DNA of 9,719 nt from a bacterium. Its GTDB lineage: Bacteria > Bacteroidota > Bacteroidia > B-17B0 > Aurantibacillaceae. This document shows, piece by piece, positions 1 to 7,380 of the stretch (position 1 is its first letter; each line of letters begins with the position of its first letter). Below the pieces are notes generated by a model that had not been told where the DNA came from, made no database searches, and saw only the letters and a list, made by a program, of their open reading frames with translations. The translations under genes were made by a program, and so were the position numbers. The stretch lies in assembly GCA_027364695.1 (NCBI GenBank), contig DAHXOV010000201.1, positions 1 through 9,719 of the forward strand. Reading direction: 5' to 3'.

Positions 1-1
1 G

Positions 2-115
2 TATCATCTCAATAAAAAAATTGACGAACTTATATTGATTACTAAATTAAATACCATTTTTAAGGTTACAGAGAATCAAAAAGAGGCGATTAAATTATTG
101 AATTTGAAGGGATGA
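2..115 (+). CDS. STAS-domain protein (anti-sigma factor antagonist type), C-terminal end only
   Basis: An open frame enters from the left edge and stops with TGA at 113-115, giving the last 37 residues of a protein whose start lies outside the window. The segment LILITKLNTIF followed by an acidic/polar stretch and KEAIKLLN resembles the last helix-strand-helix of small STAS proteins. In that family an 'L..TKL..vF.v....eAi..l' ending is common, and its members bind anti-sigma kinases or act in phosphorelay partner switching. This is recognition from a short tail, so the family call is tentative; no phosphorylatable serine region is visible because that part is missing. The aldehyde dehydrogenase start lies 35 bases downstream on the same strand, so read-through is possible, but no functional link is evident. 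Confidence 0.5.
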   Translation, partial: YHLNKKIDELILITKLNTIFKVTENQKEAIKLLNLKG

Positions 116-150
116 GTCTATGACAACTATTTAAAATTAGAATACTAAGC

Positions 151-1608
151 ATGTTTCAACTTCCAGATAAAATTTTGAATTATATCAATGGACAATTTGT
201 AGAATCAATAAGTAAGAATTATATTCCCAATATCAACCCATCTATAGGAAAAGAATATTCACTTACCCCCGACAGTGATGCAAATGATGTGAAAATGGCT
301 ACCAATGCTGCTTTAGACGCATTTCCAAGCTGGAGTACATTGTCTCATCAAAAAAGATATGAGTATTTAAACAAAATTGCAGACCTCATTGAAAAAAAAA
401 CAGATTTTTTGGCATACGCAGAAACAGTAGATAATGGCAAAACTTTCAAATTAGCAAAAAAAGTAGATATTCCAAGGGCATCAACCAACTTTAGATTCTA
501 TGCCACAGCGATTTTACATTACTATTCACAATCTTACATCAACGAAAATAAATCATTAAATTATACTTACAAGCAACCAATAGGTGTAGCTGGATGCATT
601 TCGCCTTGGAATTTGCCCTTGTACTTATTTACATGGAAAATAGCCCCGGCTTTAGCATCAGGATGTACGGTGGTAGCCAAACCATCAGAAATTACGCCAA
701 TGACCGCTTATTTACTCTCTGAAATATGTATTGAAGCAGGGCTCCCAGCCGGTGTATTAAATATTGTACATGGTGATGGATATAAAGTAGGTCAAAGCAT
801 TGTGGAACACCCTAAAATCAGAGCAATATCCTTTACAGGAGGGACTAAAACAGGAAAAAGCATTGCATCTATTGCTGCACCAATGTTCAAAAAATTATCA
901 TTGGAGCTCGGAGGTAAAAACCCTAATATCATATTTGCAGATTGTAATTACGATAAAATGCTGAAGACTACCATACAATCATCATTTGCCAATCAAGGAC
1001 AAATATGCTTATGCGGTTCAAGAATTTTTGTACAAAGAAAATTATATGAGCAATTTAAAAACGATTTTGTAGAAAAAGTAAAAGATTTGAAGACAGGACC
1101 GCCTTTAGAGGACGCGACTCAAATAGGCGCAGTGGTATCAGAACAACACATGAATAAAATTTTATCCTGCATTGAGTTGGCAAAACAAGAAGGTGGAAAT
1201 ATATTATGCGGAGGAAAAAGAAAAATACTTTCGGACCCTTATCAAGATGGATATTACATAGAACCTACTATAATCGAAGGACTTGATTACAAATGCAGGA
1301 CCAATCAGGAAGAAATCTTTGGACCAGTAGTAACTATTACACCTTTTGATGCAGAAGAAGAAGTAATGATGATGGCAAATGCTGTAGAATATGGTTTGTC
1401 AGCTACAATATGGACAGAAAATTTAAATCGTGCCCATAAAATAGCCCATCAATTAGAGAATGGCATAATATGGATAAATACATGGTTAAACAGAGATTTA
1501 AGAACACCATTTGGAGGAATGAAATCATCGGGGGTGGGCAGAGAAGGAGGTTTTAAAATATTGGACTTTTTTAATGAAGACAAAAATGTATGTGTTGATT
1601 TTACTTAA
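151..1608 (+). CDS. NAD-dependent aldehyde dehydrogenase, ALDH8 / aminomuconate-semialdehyde dehydrogenase type
   Basis: Cytosolic aldehyde dehydrogenase of 485 residues, full length for the superfamily. Visible landmarks are the SPWNLPL oxyanion segment (Asn154), the nucleotide-binding FTGGTKTGK (about 228-236), the general base in LELGGKNP (Glu252), the nucleophile in NQGQICLC (Cys286), EEIFGPV (about 387-393) and FGGMKSSGVGREG (about 454-466). The stretch SSFANQGQICLCGSRIFVQ and the end WLNRDLRTPFGGMKSSG look closest to animal ALDH8A1 and bacterial 2-aminomuconate or 2-hydroxymuconate semialdehyde dehydrogenases, rather than betaine-aldehyde or P5C dehydrogenases. Arg448 lies 162 residues after the catalytic Cys, the spacing I recall for the substrate-carboxylate Arg of the Pseudomonas enzyme. 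The inferred reaction is oxidation of 2-aminomuconate semialdehyde in tryptophan/kynurenine breakdown. No other kynurenine gene is in view, so the substrate is uncertain. The ATG at 151 gives the usual N-terminus (NYINGQFV); no Shine-Dalgarno is apparent. Confidence 0.88.
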   Translation: MFQLPDKILNYINGQFVESISKNYIPNINPSIGKEYSLTPDSDANDVKMATNAALDAFPSWSTLSHQKRYEYLNKIADLIEKKTDFLAYAETVDNGKTFKLAKKVDIPRASTNFRFYATAILHYYSQSYINENKSLNYTYKQPIGVAGCISPWNLPLYLFTWKIAPALASGCTVVAKPSEITPMTAYLLSEICIEAGLPAGVLNIVHGDGYKVGQSIVEHPKIRAISFTGGTKTGKSIASIAAPMFKKLSLELGGKNPNIIFADCNYDKMLKTTIQSSFANQGQICLCGSRIFVQRKLYEQFKNDFVEKVKDLKTGPPLEDATQIGAVVSEQHMNKILSCIELAKQEGGNILCGGKRKILSDPYQDGYYIEPTIIEGLDYKCRTNQEEIFGPVVTITPFDAEEEVMMMANAVEYGLSATIWTENLNRAHKIAHQLENGIIWINTWLNRDLRTPFGGMKSSGVGREGGFKILDFFNEDKNVCVDFT

Positions 1609-1643
1609 AGAGGGCTAAATGTTATATAATACAGGAGGTTGAT

Positions 1644-1668
1644 AATTTTTTATTATAATTAAAAAAAC
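1644..1668. terminator. AT-only palindrome at a convergent junction, possible bidirectional terminator
   Basis: Between the convergent dehydrogenase and carbonic anhydrase genes, six T (1646-1651) and seven A (1661-1667) flank a small imperfect TTATAA-centred palindrome. Transcription from either side would produce a weak A/U hairpin ending in a U-run. There is no G:C in the stem, so intrinsic termination strength is doubtful. The call rests on position and symmetry only. Confidence 0.28.
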
Positions 1669-1687
1669 AAAACAGTAAGAAGAAGCA

Positions 1688-2314
1688 TTATACCGTATCA
1701 ATCTCTTTTATCAAACTTACTTTTCCTGTATCTAATTGATACATCGCTGTAATCAGTTTAATCTTCTTTTGTTCTAGAAAATTCCGGATAACATCACTTC
1801 TGTTAAAGAGTTCGTATGCTACTTCTAAAACATTGTATTCTGCAAGTTTATCAACAGGTTTATTTTCACTATCAATCTCGCTTTTATATTTTAAGTAAAC
1901 GGGTTCTATCTTATTAACCAGATATTTCAAGTGCCCATCTTTGATTTGGTTGATACAGGCAGAAACAGCGCCACAGTTAGTATGCCCTAATACCATGACC
2001 AATTTAACTTCTACCATTTTTACTGCAAACTCTATACTTGCAATAATATCTTCATTTAAGACATTTCCTGCAACTCTTGCAGAGAATAAATCGCCAATAC
2101 CCTGGTCAAAAATAATTTCTACGGGAGCGCGGGAATCAATACAGGAAAGGATTAAGGCAACCGGCTTTTGCTCATTTGAAAACTCAGACAATATCTTCAA
2201 ATGATCCTTATTCAAAGAAAGATTATTGATAAATCTTTGATTCCCTTTCATCAATAATTCCAACACCAATTGTGGACTTATGCTTTTTCTTTCTTCAATA
2301 GTCAGTGTTTTCAT
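1688..2314 (-). CDS. beta-class carbonic anhydrase
   Basis: Reversibly hydrates CO2 to bicarbonate in the cytoplasm, supplying bicarbonate to carboxylases and pH balance. The protein has 208 residues, typical of beta-class enzymes. It shows the zinc-ligand and dyad motif SCIDSRAP (Cys58, Asp60, Arg62), the conserved ARVAGNV stretch, and the second zinc motif GHTNCGAV (His111, Cys114). The C-terminal third is more divergent than in E. coli Can but keeps the helix-plus-strand pattern, ending in a VSLIKEIDTV strand. An upstream in-frame ATG at 2368 would add 18 hydrophobic residues. I reject it because a TAACTTTG promoter box lies at 2330-2337, between the two starts, and MKTLTIEERKSI is a natural cytosolic N-terminus. 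It is divergent from the M1 peptidase gene and convergent with the aldehyde dehydrogenase gene. Beta-class assignment is secure; physiological role is inferred. Confidence 0.93.
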   Translation of the reverse strand: MKTLTIEERKSISPQLVLELLMKGNQRFINNLSLNKDHLKILSEFSNEQKPVALILSCIDSRAPVEIIFDQGIGDLFSARVAGNVLNEDIIASIEFAVKMVEVKLVMVLGHTNCGAVSACINQIKDGHLKYLVNKIEPVYLKYKSEIDSENKPVDKLAEYNVLEVAYELFNRSDVIRNFLEQKKIKLITAMYQLDTGKVSLIKEIDTV

Positions 2315-2329
2315 AAAATATATTCGTTG

Positions 2330-2337
2330 CAAAGTTA
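2330..2337 (-). promoter_or_regulatory. Bacteroidota-type -7 box of the carbonic anhydrase gene
   Basis: Read on the - strand this is TAACTTTG, a perfect match to the TAnnTTTG -7 consensus of Bacteroidota primary sigma factors. It ends 15 bases before the ATG at 2314, implying a leader of under about 12 bases. No TTG lies 19-21 bases upstream, so the -33 element is weak or missing. The box helps decide the start codon of the gene. Confidence 0.55.
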
Positions 2338-2388
2338 TATTATATAAACACAATAAAAAAATAAGCAAGCCATTATGATAAAAATCAC

Positions 2389-2395
2389 TATTTTG
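2389..2395 (+). promoter_or_regulatory. weak -7-like box before the M1 aminopeptidase gene
   Basis: TATTTTG resembles TAnnTTTG but is one base short in the spacer. It ends 12 bases before the ATG at 2408, the same kind of distance as for the carbonic anhydrase gene on the other strand. No -33 TTG is found at the expected spacing. Low confidence. Confidence 0.22.
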
Positions 2396-2407
2396 CCTGC
2401 AAAAAAT

Positions 2408-4759
2408 ATGACAAAATCACTGTCATTGATAATACTTTATTTTTTTTGTGCTCATTACGTTTTATCTCAATACAATCAATATTCTTGCTATTACAAAGAT
2501 ATAGGAAAACCAGCAAGAGAGCATTTGGTAGATTATGAGCACTTACAACTGCGTGTGAGTTTTGATACTGCTCAATCAAAGGTATATGGTCAAGTCATAC
2601 ACTACTTCAAGTCATTGAAAAATAATCTTGATTCCTTAGTATTAGATGCTGCAGATATTCAAATTGATGAAGTATTCTTTCAAAATGAAAAAATTAAATC
2701 ATACAAACAACAAAACAATTTATTGATAATTTATTTACCAAAAAAATTATCCAAAGATGAGAAAGCATTTATAAGCATAGATTATACCTGCGTTCCAAAA
2801 AGAGGAATTTATTTTATAGGATGGAATGACTCATTGAGTTTTTCAATGCGGCAAATATGGACACAAGGACAAGGAATAGATAATAGACATTGGATTCCTA
2901 TGTTTGATGACATGTCAGATAAAATTACAACAGACATTACCATTATATTTAATCAGAAATATCAGGTCATTTCTAATGGAGTATTAGTTGAAAAAAAGAA
3001 ATTAAAATCTAACTTAATGGAATGGCATTACAGAATGAATAAAGCCCATGCCCCTTATCTTATTATGCTGGCTATTGGCGATTACAAAATAAAAAAATAC
3101 AAAAGTAAAAATGGTATTGAAATCACAGCTTACTATTATCCTGATAAAGAACATTGTGCAGATACTACATTTAGATATTCATCACAAATGATGGATTTTT
3201 TGGAGAAAGAAACAGGTGTCAACTATCCATGGGATAAATATTCAATTATTCCCGTGCAGGAATATATATACGGAGCAATGGAAAACACTACTGCTACCAT
3301 TTTTGGCGACTTCTTTTTGATAGACGGATATTCTGTTAATGACAGAGATTTTTTGCCTGTGGCAGCACATGAATTAGCACACCAATGGTTTGGCGATTAT
3401 GTAACAGCCTATTCTAATGCACACACATGGTTACAAGAAAGTTTTGCAACACATTACAATTGGTTGCTAGAAAAAGAATATTTTGGCAAAGATCATTATG
3501 ATTGGAATAGAAAATCAGCCACCGATGGTATATTGAAAGAATCAGAAAAAAATTTGAACCCAATTGCACATTCAGCAGCAGGTACTGTCAGAATTTATCC
3601 CAAAGGCGCTTATGTTTTACACATGCTAAAATATGTAACAGGTAAAGAGTTATTCGATGCTTCTATCAAAAGATACTTGAACCAACATGCTTATCAAAAT
3701 GTAGAAACAAACGATTTGATGATGGCTATATACAATGAAACAGGAATATATTTAGATTGGTTTTTTGACGAATGGATATACAGAGGAGGAGAACCACATT
3801 ATCAAATAAAGTTTGAGAGAGTAGAAAAAGCATCTGAAAGTGTGGGAATTTTTTATATCAAACAGAATCAAGAATTTAAAGATAATCTATATGTATTTAA
3901 GATGCCTATTGAGTTTGAAATACACTTTACCGATGGAAGCTTTGAAAATAAAAGGGCGATGATTGAAGACAAGGAGGCAGCAGTAGAAATTAGTTTTCCA
4001 AAAAATAAAAGTATTGCTTATGTATTATTTGATCCTAACAGCAACATATTGAAAAAAGTAACATTTGAAAAACCATTAGATATGCTAAAAAATCAGTTAG
4101 CAAAGGCAGTTAATATATTAGATAGGTACGATGCTTTGGTAGAAATGAGAACAATATCAATGGATAAAAAAAGAGATATTTTACAGGAACGATACTATCA
4201 AGAGTCTTTTCACGCTATGAAGGCAGAAATAGTGAAACAATTGTTGTACGATACTGTCAATGCAAATAGTGTAGAGATCATTAGAAACGCTTTACTAAAA
4301 GCGCACCCTATTGTAAATAGAGCAGTTATAGAAAACACAAAAAAAATTCCTTTCAACCTAAAGCCGGAATTCTTCAGCGCTTTGAACACTACAAAATCCT
4401 ATCTTAATATTGAAAAACTAATGTGGATCTTGTATGATAATTTCCCTAATGAGTATCAGAAAATAATAGACAGCTCAAACAAATTGAAGTCAAATGATAG
4501 AAATATTGAAATTGCATCGCTATCAATAGAGTATCTTACCACCAAAGACAAAAAAGCATTAAAAAAGATAATATTGTACAGTTCTCCATCATTTGAATTT
4601 CATACCAGAATAAATGCTTTTAATGCCTTGGTCAAAATAAATTACATAGATGAAAATGTGAGAAAATATTTAATACAAGCCATAAGAAGCACTAATGGTC
4701 GGTTATCAGGACCTGCAAAAGAAATCCTGAATTATTTTGAAAAACAAAAACGACAATAA
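2408..4759 (+). CDS. exported M1-family zinc metallo-aminopeptidase
   Basis: Removes N-terminal residues from peptides, probably in the periplasm or at the cell surface. From the ATG at 2408 the protein has 783 residues and begins with a Sec signal peptide (MTKSLSLIILYFFCAHYVLS, likely cut before the Gln). Starting at the upstream ATG (2375) would add 11 residues before it and weaken the signal. The N-terminal beta-domain leads to the exopeptidase motif GAMEN (289-293), the zinc site HELAH (321-325) with the third ligand Glu344 in WLQESFATH, and the transition-state Tyr397 in RIYPKGAYVLHML. All catalytic residues are intact. The last 200 or so residues are helical and HEAT-like, as in other M1 enzymes. 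I see no type IX secretion sorting domain at the C-terminus and no lipobox before the signal-peptide Cys. The threonine aldolase follows 19 bases later on the same strand, suggesting one transcript. Confidence 0.93.
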   Translation: MTKSLSLIILYFFCAHYVLSQYNQYSCYYKDIGKPAREHLVDYEHLQLRVSFDTAQSKVYGQVIHYFKSLKNNLDSLVLDAADIQIDEVFFQNEKIKSYKQQNNLLIIYLPKKLSKDEKAFISIDYTCVPKRGIYFIGWNDSLSFSMRQIWTQGQGIDNRHWIPMFDDMSDKITTDITIIFNQKYQVISNGVLVEKKKLKSNLMEWHYRMNKAHAPYLIMLAIGDYKIKKYKSKNGIEITAYYYPDKEHCADTTFRYSSQMMDFLEKETGVNYPWDKYSIIPVQEYIYGAMENTTATIFGDFFLIDGYSVNDRDFLPVAAHELAHQWFGDYVTAYSNAHTWLQESFATHYNWLLEKEYFGKDHYDWNRKSATDGILKESEKNLNPIAHSAAGTVRIYPKGAYVLHMLKYVTGKELFDASIKRYLNQHAYQNVETNDLMMAIYNETGIYLDWFFDEWIYRGGEPHYQIKFERVEKASESVGIFYIKQNQEFKDNLYVFKMPIEFEIHFTDGSFENKRAMIEDKEAAVEISFPKNKSIAYVLFDPNSNILKKVTFEKPLDMLKNQLAKAVNILDRYDALVEMRTISMDKKRDILQERYYQESFHAMKAEIVKQLLYDTVNANSVEIIRNALLKAHPIVNRAVIENTKKIPFNLKPEFFSALNTTKSYLNIEKLMWILYDNFPNEYQKIIDSSNKLKSNDRNIEIASLSIEYLTTKDKKALKKIILYSSPSFEFHTRINAFNALVKINYIDENVRKYLIQAIRSTNGRLSGPAKEILNYFEKQKRQ

Positions 4760-4778
4760 ACAGGAAGCCATGAATTCA

Positions 4779-5828
4779 ATGATTGATTTGAGAAGCGATA
4801 CAGTAACTAAACCAACAAAAGAAATGCTTGCATATATGATGCAGGCAGAGGTAGGAGATGATGTATTTACAGAAGATCCAACTGTAAACAAACTAGAACA
4901 ACAGCTAGCATCCATGTTTTCAAAAGAAGCCGCTTTATTTTGCCCAAGTGGTACAATGAGTAATCAAATAGCATTACGTATTCATACACAACCAGGAGAT
5001 GAAGTAATATGCGACATACATGCTCACATTTATCATTATGAAACAGGTGGGATGGCCGTGCATTCAGGTATTCAACCCAAGCTAATAAATACTACAGATG
5101 GTATATTATATCCTGAAATAATAGAGCCACAAGTTAATACAGATGCAGACTGGCTCACAAAAACATCATTAATAGTTATAGAAAATACATGTAACAGAGC
5201 CGGTGGAACTTATTATTCATTAGACAACATCAAAAACATTTATCATTTGTCAAGAAATAAGAATTTAAAGTTACATATTGATGGAGCAAGAATCTTTAAT
5301 GCTATTGTAGAAAACGATTATACAGCAGCAGATGTTGGAGCGTACTGTGATACTATATCAGTATGTTTGTCAAAAGGACTGGGCGCACCTGTAGGGAGCT
5401 TGTTAGTAGGAAGCAAGGAAGATATAAAAAAAGCAAGAAGGATAAGAAAACAGATGGGTGGTGGAATGAGACAAGTAGGAATACTGGCAGCCGCAGGTAG
5501 GTATGCCTTAAAATATCATATCACTGACCTGAAAAGGGATCATTTGAACGCAAAAAAAATATACGACGTCTTGAGAAATGTTAGATATGTAAAGCACATC
5601 AAGCCCGTTCATACCAATATCATCATATTTGAATTGATGGCAGATATAAATCCTTTAAAGTTGGAGGAAAAATTAAAAGAAAAAGGAGTGAGAGTCTCTT
5701 CTTTTGGTAAACACATAATAAGAATGGTAACACATAGAGATATTACAAATGAAATGATGGATAGATTGTTGTTTGTTTTGAGAGAAATAGAAAAAGATCA
5801 TGAAAAGGATATTATTTTAAACAAATAG
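4779..5828 (+). CDS. low-specificity L-threonine aldolase
   Basis: PLP enzyme (fold type I, beta-eliminating lyase family) that cleaves L-threonine or L-allo-threonine to glycine and acetaldehyde in the cytoplasm. From 4779 it has 349 residues and begins MIDLRSDTVTKPT, the same N-terminus as E. coli LtaE. An ATG nine bases earlier (4770) is also possible and adds three residues. A purine run AGGAAG at 4762-4767 sits 11 bases before 4779. Landmarks are GDDVFTEDPTV, the PLP-stacking His83 in HAHIYHYETGG, Asp168 and Arg171 in HIDGARIFNA, the Schiff-base Lys199 in CLSKGLGAPVGS, and GGGMRQVG. It follows the aminopeptidase gene closely, so peptide-derived threonine could feed it, though that link is inferred. 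Substrate stereospecificity cannot be read from the sequence. Confidence 0.92.
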   Translation: MIDLRSDTVTKPTKEMLAYMMQAEVGDDVFTEDPTVNKLEQQLASMFSKEAALFCPSGTMSNQIALRIHTQPGDEVICDIHAHIYHYETGGMAVHSGIQPKLINTTDGILYPEIIEPQVNTDADWLTKTSLIVIENTCNRAGGTYYSLDNIKNIYHLSRNKNLKLHIDGARIFNAIVENDYTAADVGAYCDTISVCLSKGLGAPVGSLLVGSKEDIKKARRIRKQMGGGMRQVGILAAAGRYALKYHITDLKRDHLNAKKIYDVLRNVRYVKHIKPVHTNIIIFELMADINPLKLEEKLKEKGVRVSSFGKHIIRMVTHRDITNEMMDRLLFVLREIEKDHEKDIILNK

Positions 5829-5859
5829 AAAGCAGAGATAAGAGATTGGCGTCATAAAA

Positions 5860-5878
5860 TTTAAAAAATATTTTTAAA
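5860..5878. terminator. AT-only perfect palindrome at a convergent junction, possible bidirectional terminator
   Basis: TTTAAAAA (5860-5867) and TTTTTAAA (5871-5878) form an 8-bp perfect inverted repeat around ATA. It sits in the 109-base space between the threonine aldolase and cystathionine beta-synthase genes, which converge here. The symmetry would serve either strand, but the stem contains only A:T pairs, so function is uncertain. The rest of the gap (5879-5937) is AT-rich and I see nothing else in it. Confidence 0.3.
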
Positions 5879-5937
5879 CTCTACAAAGTCTGAGGAAAAT
5901 AAAAATTTACGGGATAAAAAAAATAGTATATGGAAGA

Positions 5938-7359
5938 TTAGATATTTATAGAGGCGCTGCCAATAGCCTGAATAAGATCGTACTTAGTAATGATGTGATA
6001 TTCTCCAAGCATGTCTTTTGCAAGAACGGCATTGTTTTCTTTATCAATAAGTTTGGCAACTTCATCTATACTGGTATATTGTTCTACAATAGGAAAAGGC
6101 GCTTGCATCACATCTTTTACAGTGGCATTCTTCAAATCAGGCTGATGAATGATATTTTGATACAATGCATTATCATTCAATGACCCTACAAATTCATGGT
6201 CTCTCATTACAGGTATTTGAGAAATATCATATTTTTGTAAGAGCGTGAGCGCTTCTTTAACAGACTGGTGTGCTTGTATGGTAATAAGTTTTAAGTGCTT
6301 ATGCGCTTGGATGAGATCAATTGCTTTTGGTTTTGAAAAAGATAAAAATCCTCTTTCTCTCATCCAGTCATCATTAAACATTTTTGCCATATAGCGGGAC
6401 CCATGGTCGTGGAAAATGATGACAGCAAAACTGTTTTTATCAAAGAACTGTTTTATCTGCAGTATGCCAGCCATAGCAGCCCCCGCGCTATTTCCTGCAA
6501 AGATACCTTCTTCTTTTGTGATGCGTCTGGTCATGATAGCAGCGTTTTTATCTGTTACTTTTTCGAAGTGGTCAATGATACTGAAGTCCACATTTTGAGG
6601 TAAGAAGTCTTCCCCTATACCTTCTGTGATGTACGGATATATTTCATTTTTGTCAAATATGCCTGTTTCTTTATATTTTTTAAATACAGAGCCATAAGTA
6701 TCTATTCCGATGACTTTGATATTTGGATTTTGTTCTTTGAGGAACTTGCCTGTGCCACTGATAGTACCACCTGTTCCCACTCCTACAATAAGATGAGTGA
6801 TTTTGCCTTGTGTTTGTTCCCATATTTCAGGACCTGTTTGTTCATAATGGGCTTGAGTATTACTTAAGTTGTCATATTGATTGGCTTTCCATGCGTTTGG
6901 TATTTCTTTTGTTAACCGTGAAGAGACAGAATAGTATGATTTTGAATCTTCTGGTTCTACATCTGTAGGGCATACGATGACTTCAGCACCGAAAGCACGC
7001 AGCGCATCAATTTTTTCCTTGCTTTGTTTGTCGGTGGTGGTAAAGATACATTTGTATCCTTTTAATGCAGCAGCAATGGCAAGCCCCATGCCTGTATTTC
7101 CACTGGTGCCTTCTACGATGGTACCTCCGGGTTTTAGAAGACCTTGTTTTTCAGCCTCCTCAATCATTTTGATTGCCATTCTGTCTTTAATAGAATTACC
7201 AGGATTAACGGTTTCTACTTTAATATAAAATTCTCCTGGCAGGTCTTTTGTAATTTTATTGACTTTTACGAGTGGAGTATTTCCAATCGTTTCCAAAATA
7301 TTATTATAAACTCCATATTTTCTGAGTGGGTGTGTTGATTGATTGAATTTATCTATCAT
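5938..7359 (-). CDS. cystathionine beta-synthase with C-terminal CBS-domain pair
   Basis: PLP-dependent beta-replacement enzyme (fold type II) that condenses serine with homocysteine to cystathionine in reverse transsulfuration; an O-acetylserine- or sulfide-using activity cannot be excluded. It has 473 residues. The catalytic domain (about 17-340) shows NTPLVKVN, the Schiff-base Lys58 in NPGNSIKDRMA, the PLP/substrate loop GTSGNTG (84-90), the phosphate-binding GVGTGGTISG (193-202) and GNSAGAAMAG (289-298). The segment FHDHGSRYMAKMFNDDWMRE (316-335) links into two CBS motifs (about 350-405 and 413-468), a module that elsewhere binds adenosyl ligands such as S-adenosylmethionine or AMP. The N-terminal heme-binding extension of animal enzymes is absent. 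The gene lies 21 bases after the eRF1-like gene on the same strand and is probably transcribed from that gene's promoter; I found no promoter box directly before it. The partner cystathionine gamma-lyase is not in this window. Confidence 0.92.
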   Translation of the reverse strand: MIDKFNQSTHPLRKYGVYNNILETIGNTPLVKVNKITKDLPGEFYIKVETVNPGNSIKDRMAIKMIEEAEKQGLLKPGGTIVEGTSGNTGMGLAIAAALKGYKCIFTTTDKQSKEKIDALRAFGAEVIVCPTDVEPEDSKSYYSVSSRLTKEIPNAWKANQYDNLSNTQAHYEQTGPEIWEQTQGKITHLIVGVGTGGTISGTGKFLKEQNPNIKVIGIDTYGSVFKKYKETGIFDKNEIYPYITEGIGEDFLPQNVDFSIIDHFEKVTDKNAAIMTRRITKEEGIFAGNSAGAAMAGILQIKQFFDKNSFAVIIFHDHGSRYMAKMFNDDWMRERGFLSFSKPKAIDLIQAHKHLKLITIQAHQSVKEALTLLQKYDISQIPVMRDHEFVGSLNDNALYQNIIHQPDLKNATVKDVMQAPFPIVEQYTSIDEVAKLIDKENNAVLAKDMLGEYHIITKYDLIQAIGSASINI

Positions 7360-7380
7360 ATAGGTAGTATTTACGATATA

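Noticed and set aside
1633..1639. Strong Shine-Dalgarno-like AGGAGGT after the aldehyde dehydrogenase
   Set aside because: No start codon with an open frame follows at a usable distance, and other genes here do not use this signal.
2315..2368. An 18-residue hydrophobic N-terminal extension of the carbonic anhydrase that looks like a signal peptide
   Set aside because: It lies across the AT-rich promoter region and starts upstream of the TAACTTTG box; hydrophobicity is expected from AT-rich non-coding DNA read in this frame.
2408..4759. Type IX secretion cargo or lipoprotein status for the aminopeptidase
   Set aside because: No C-terminal sorting domain is visible, and the Cys in the signal peptide lacks a lipobox in front of it.
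4737..4778. TTG start for the threonine aldolase, overlapping the end of the aminopeptidase
   Set aside because: The added residues are Asn/Lys-rich and unlike the family, and the standard MIDLRSDTVT N-terminus begins at the ATG at 4779.
6977..7228. Open frames antisense to cystathionine beta-synthase, and similar ones elsewhere opposite real genes
   Set aside because: The sense-strand proteins are clearly conserved enzymes; the antisense products have no recognisable domains or initiation context.
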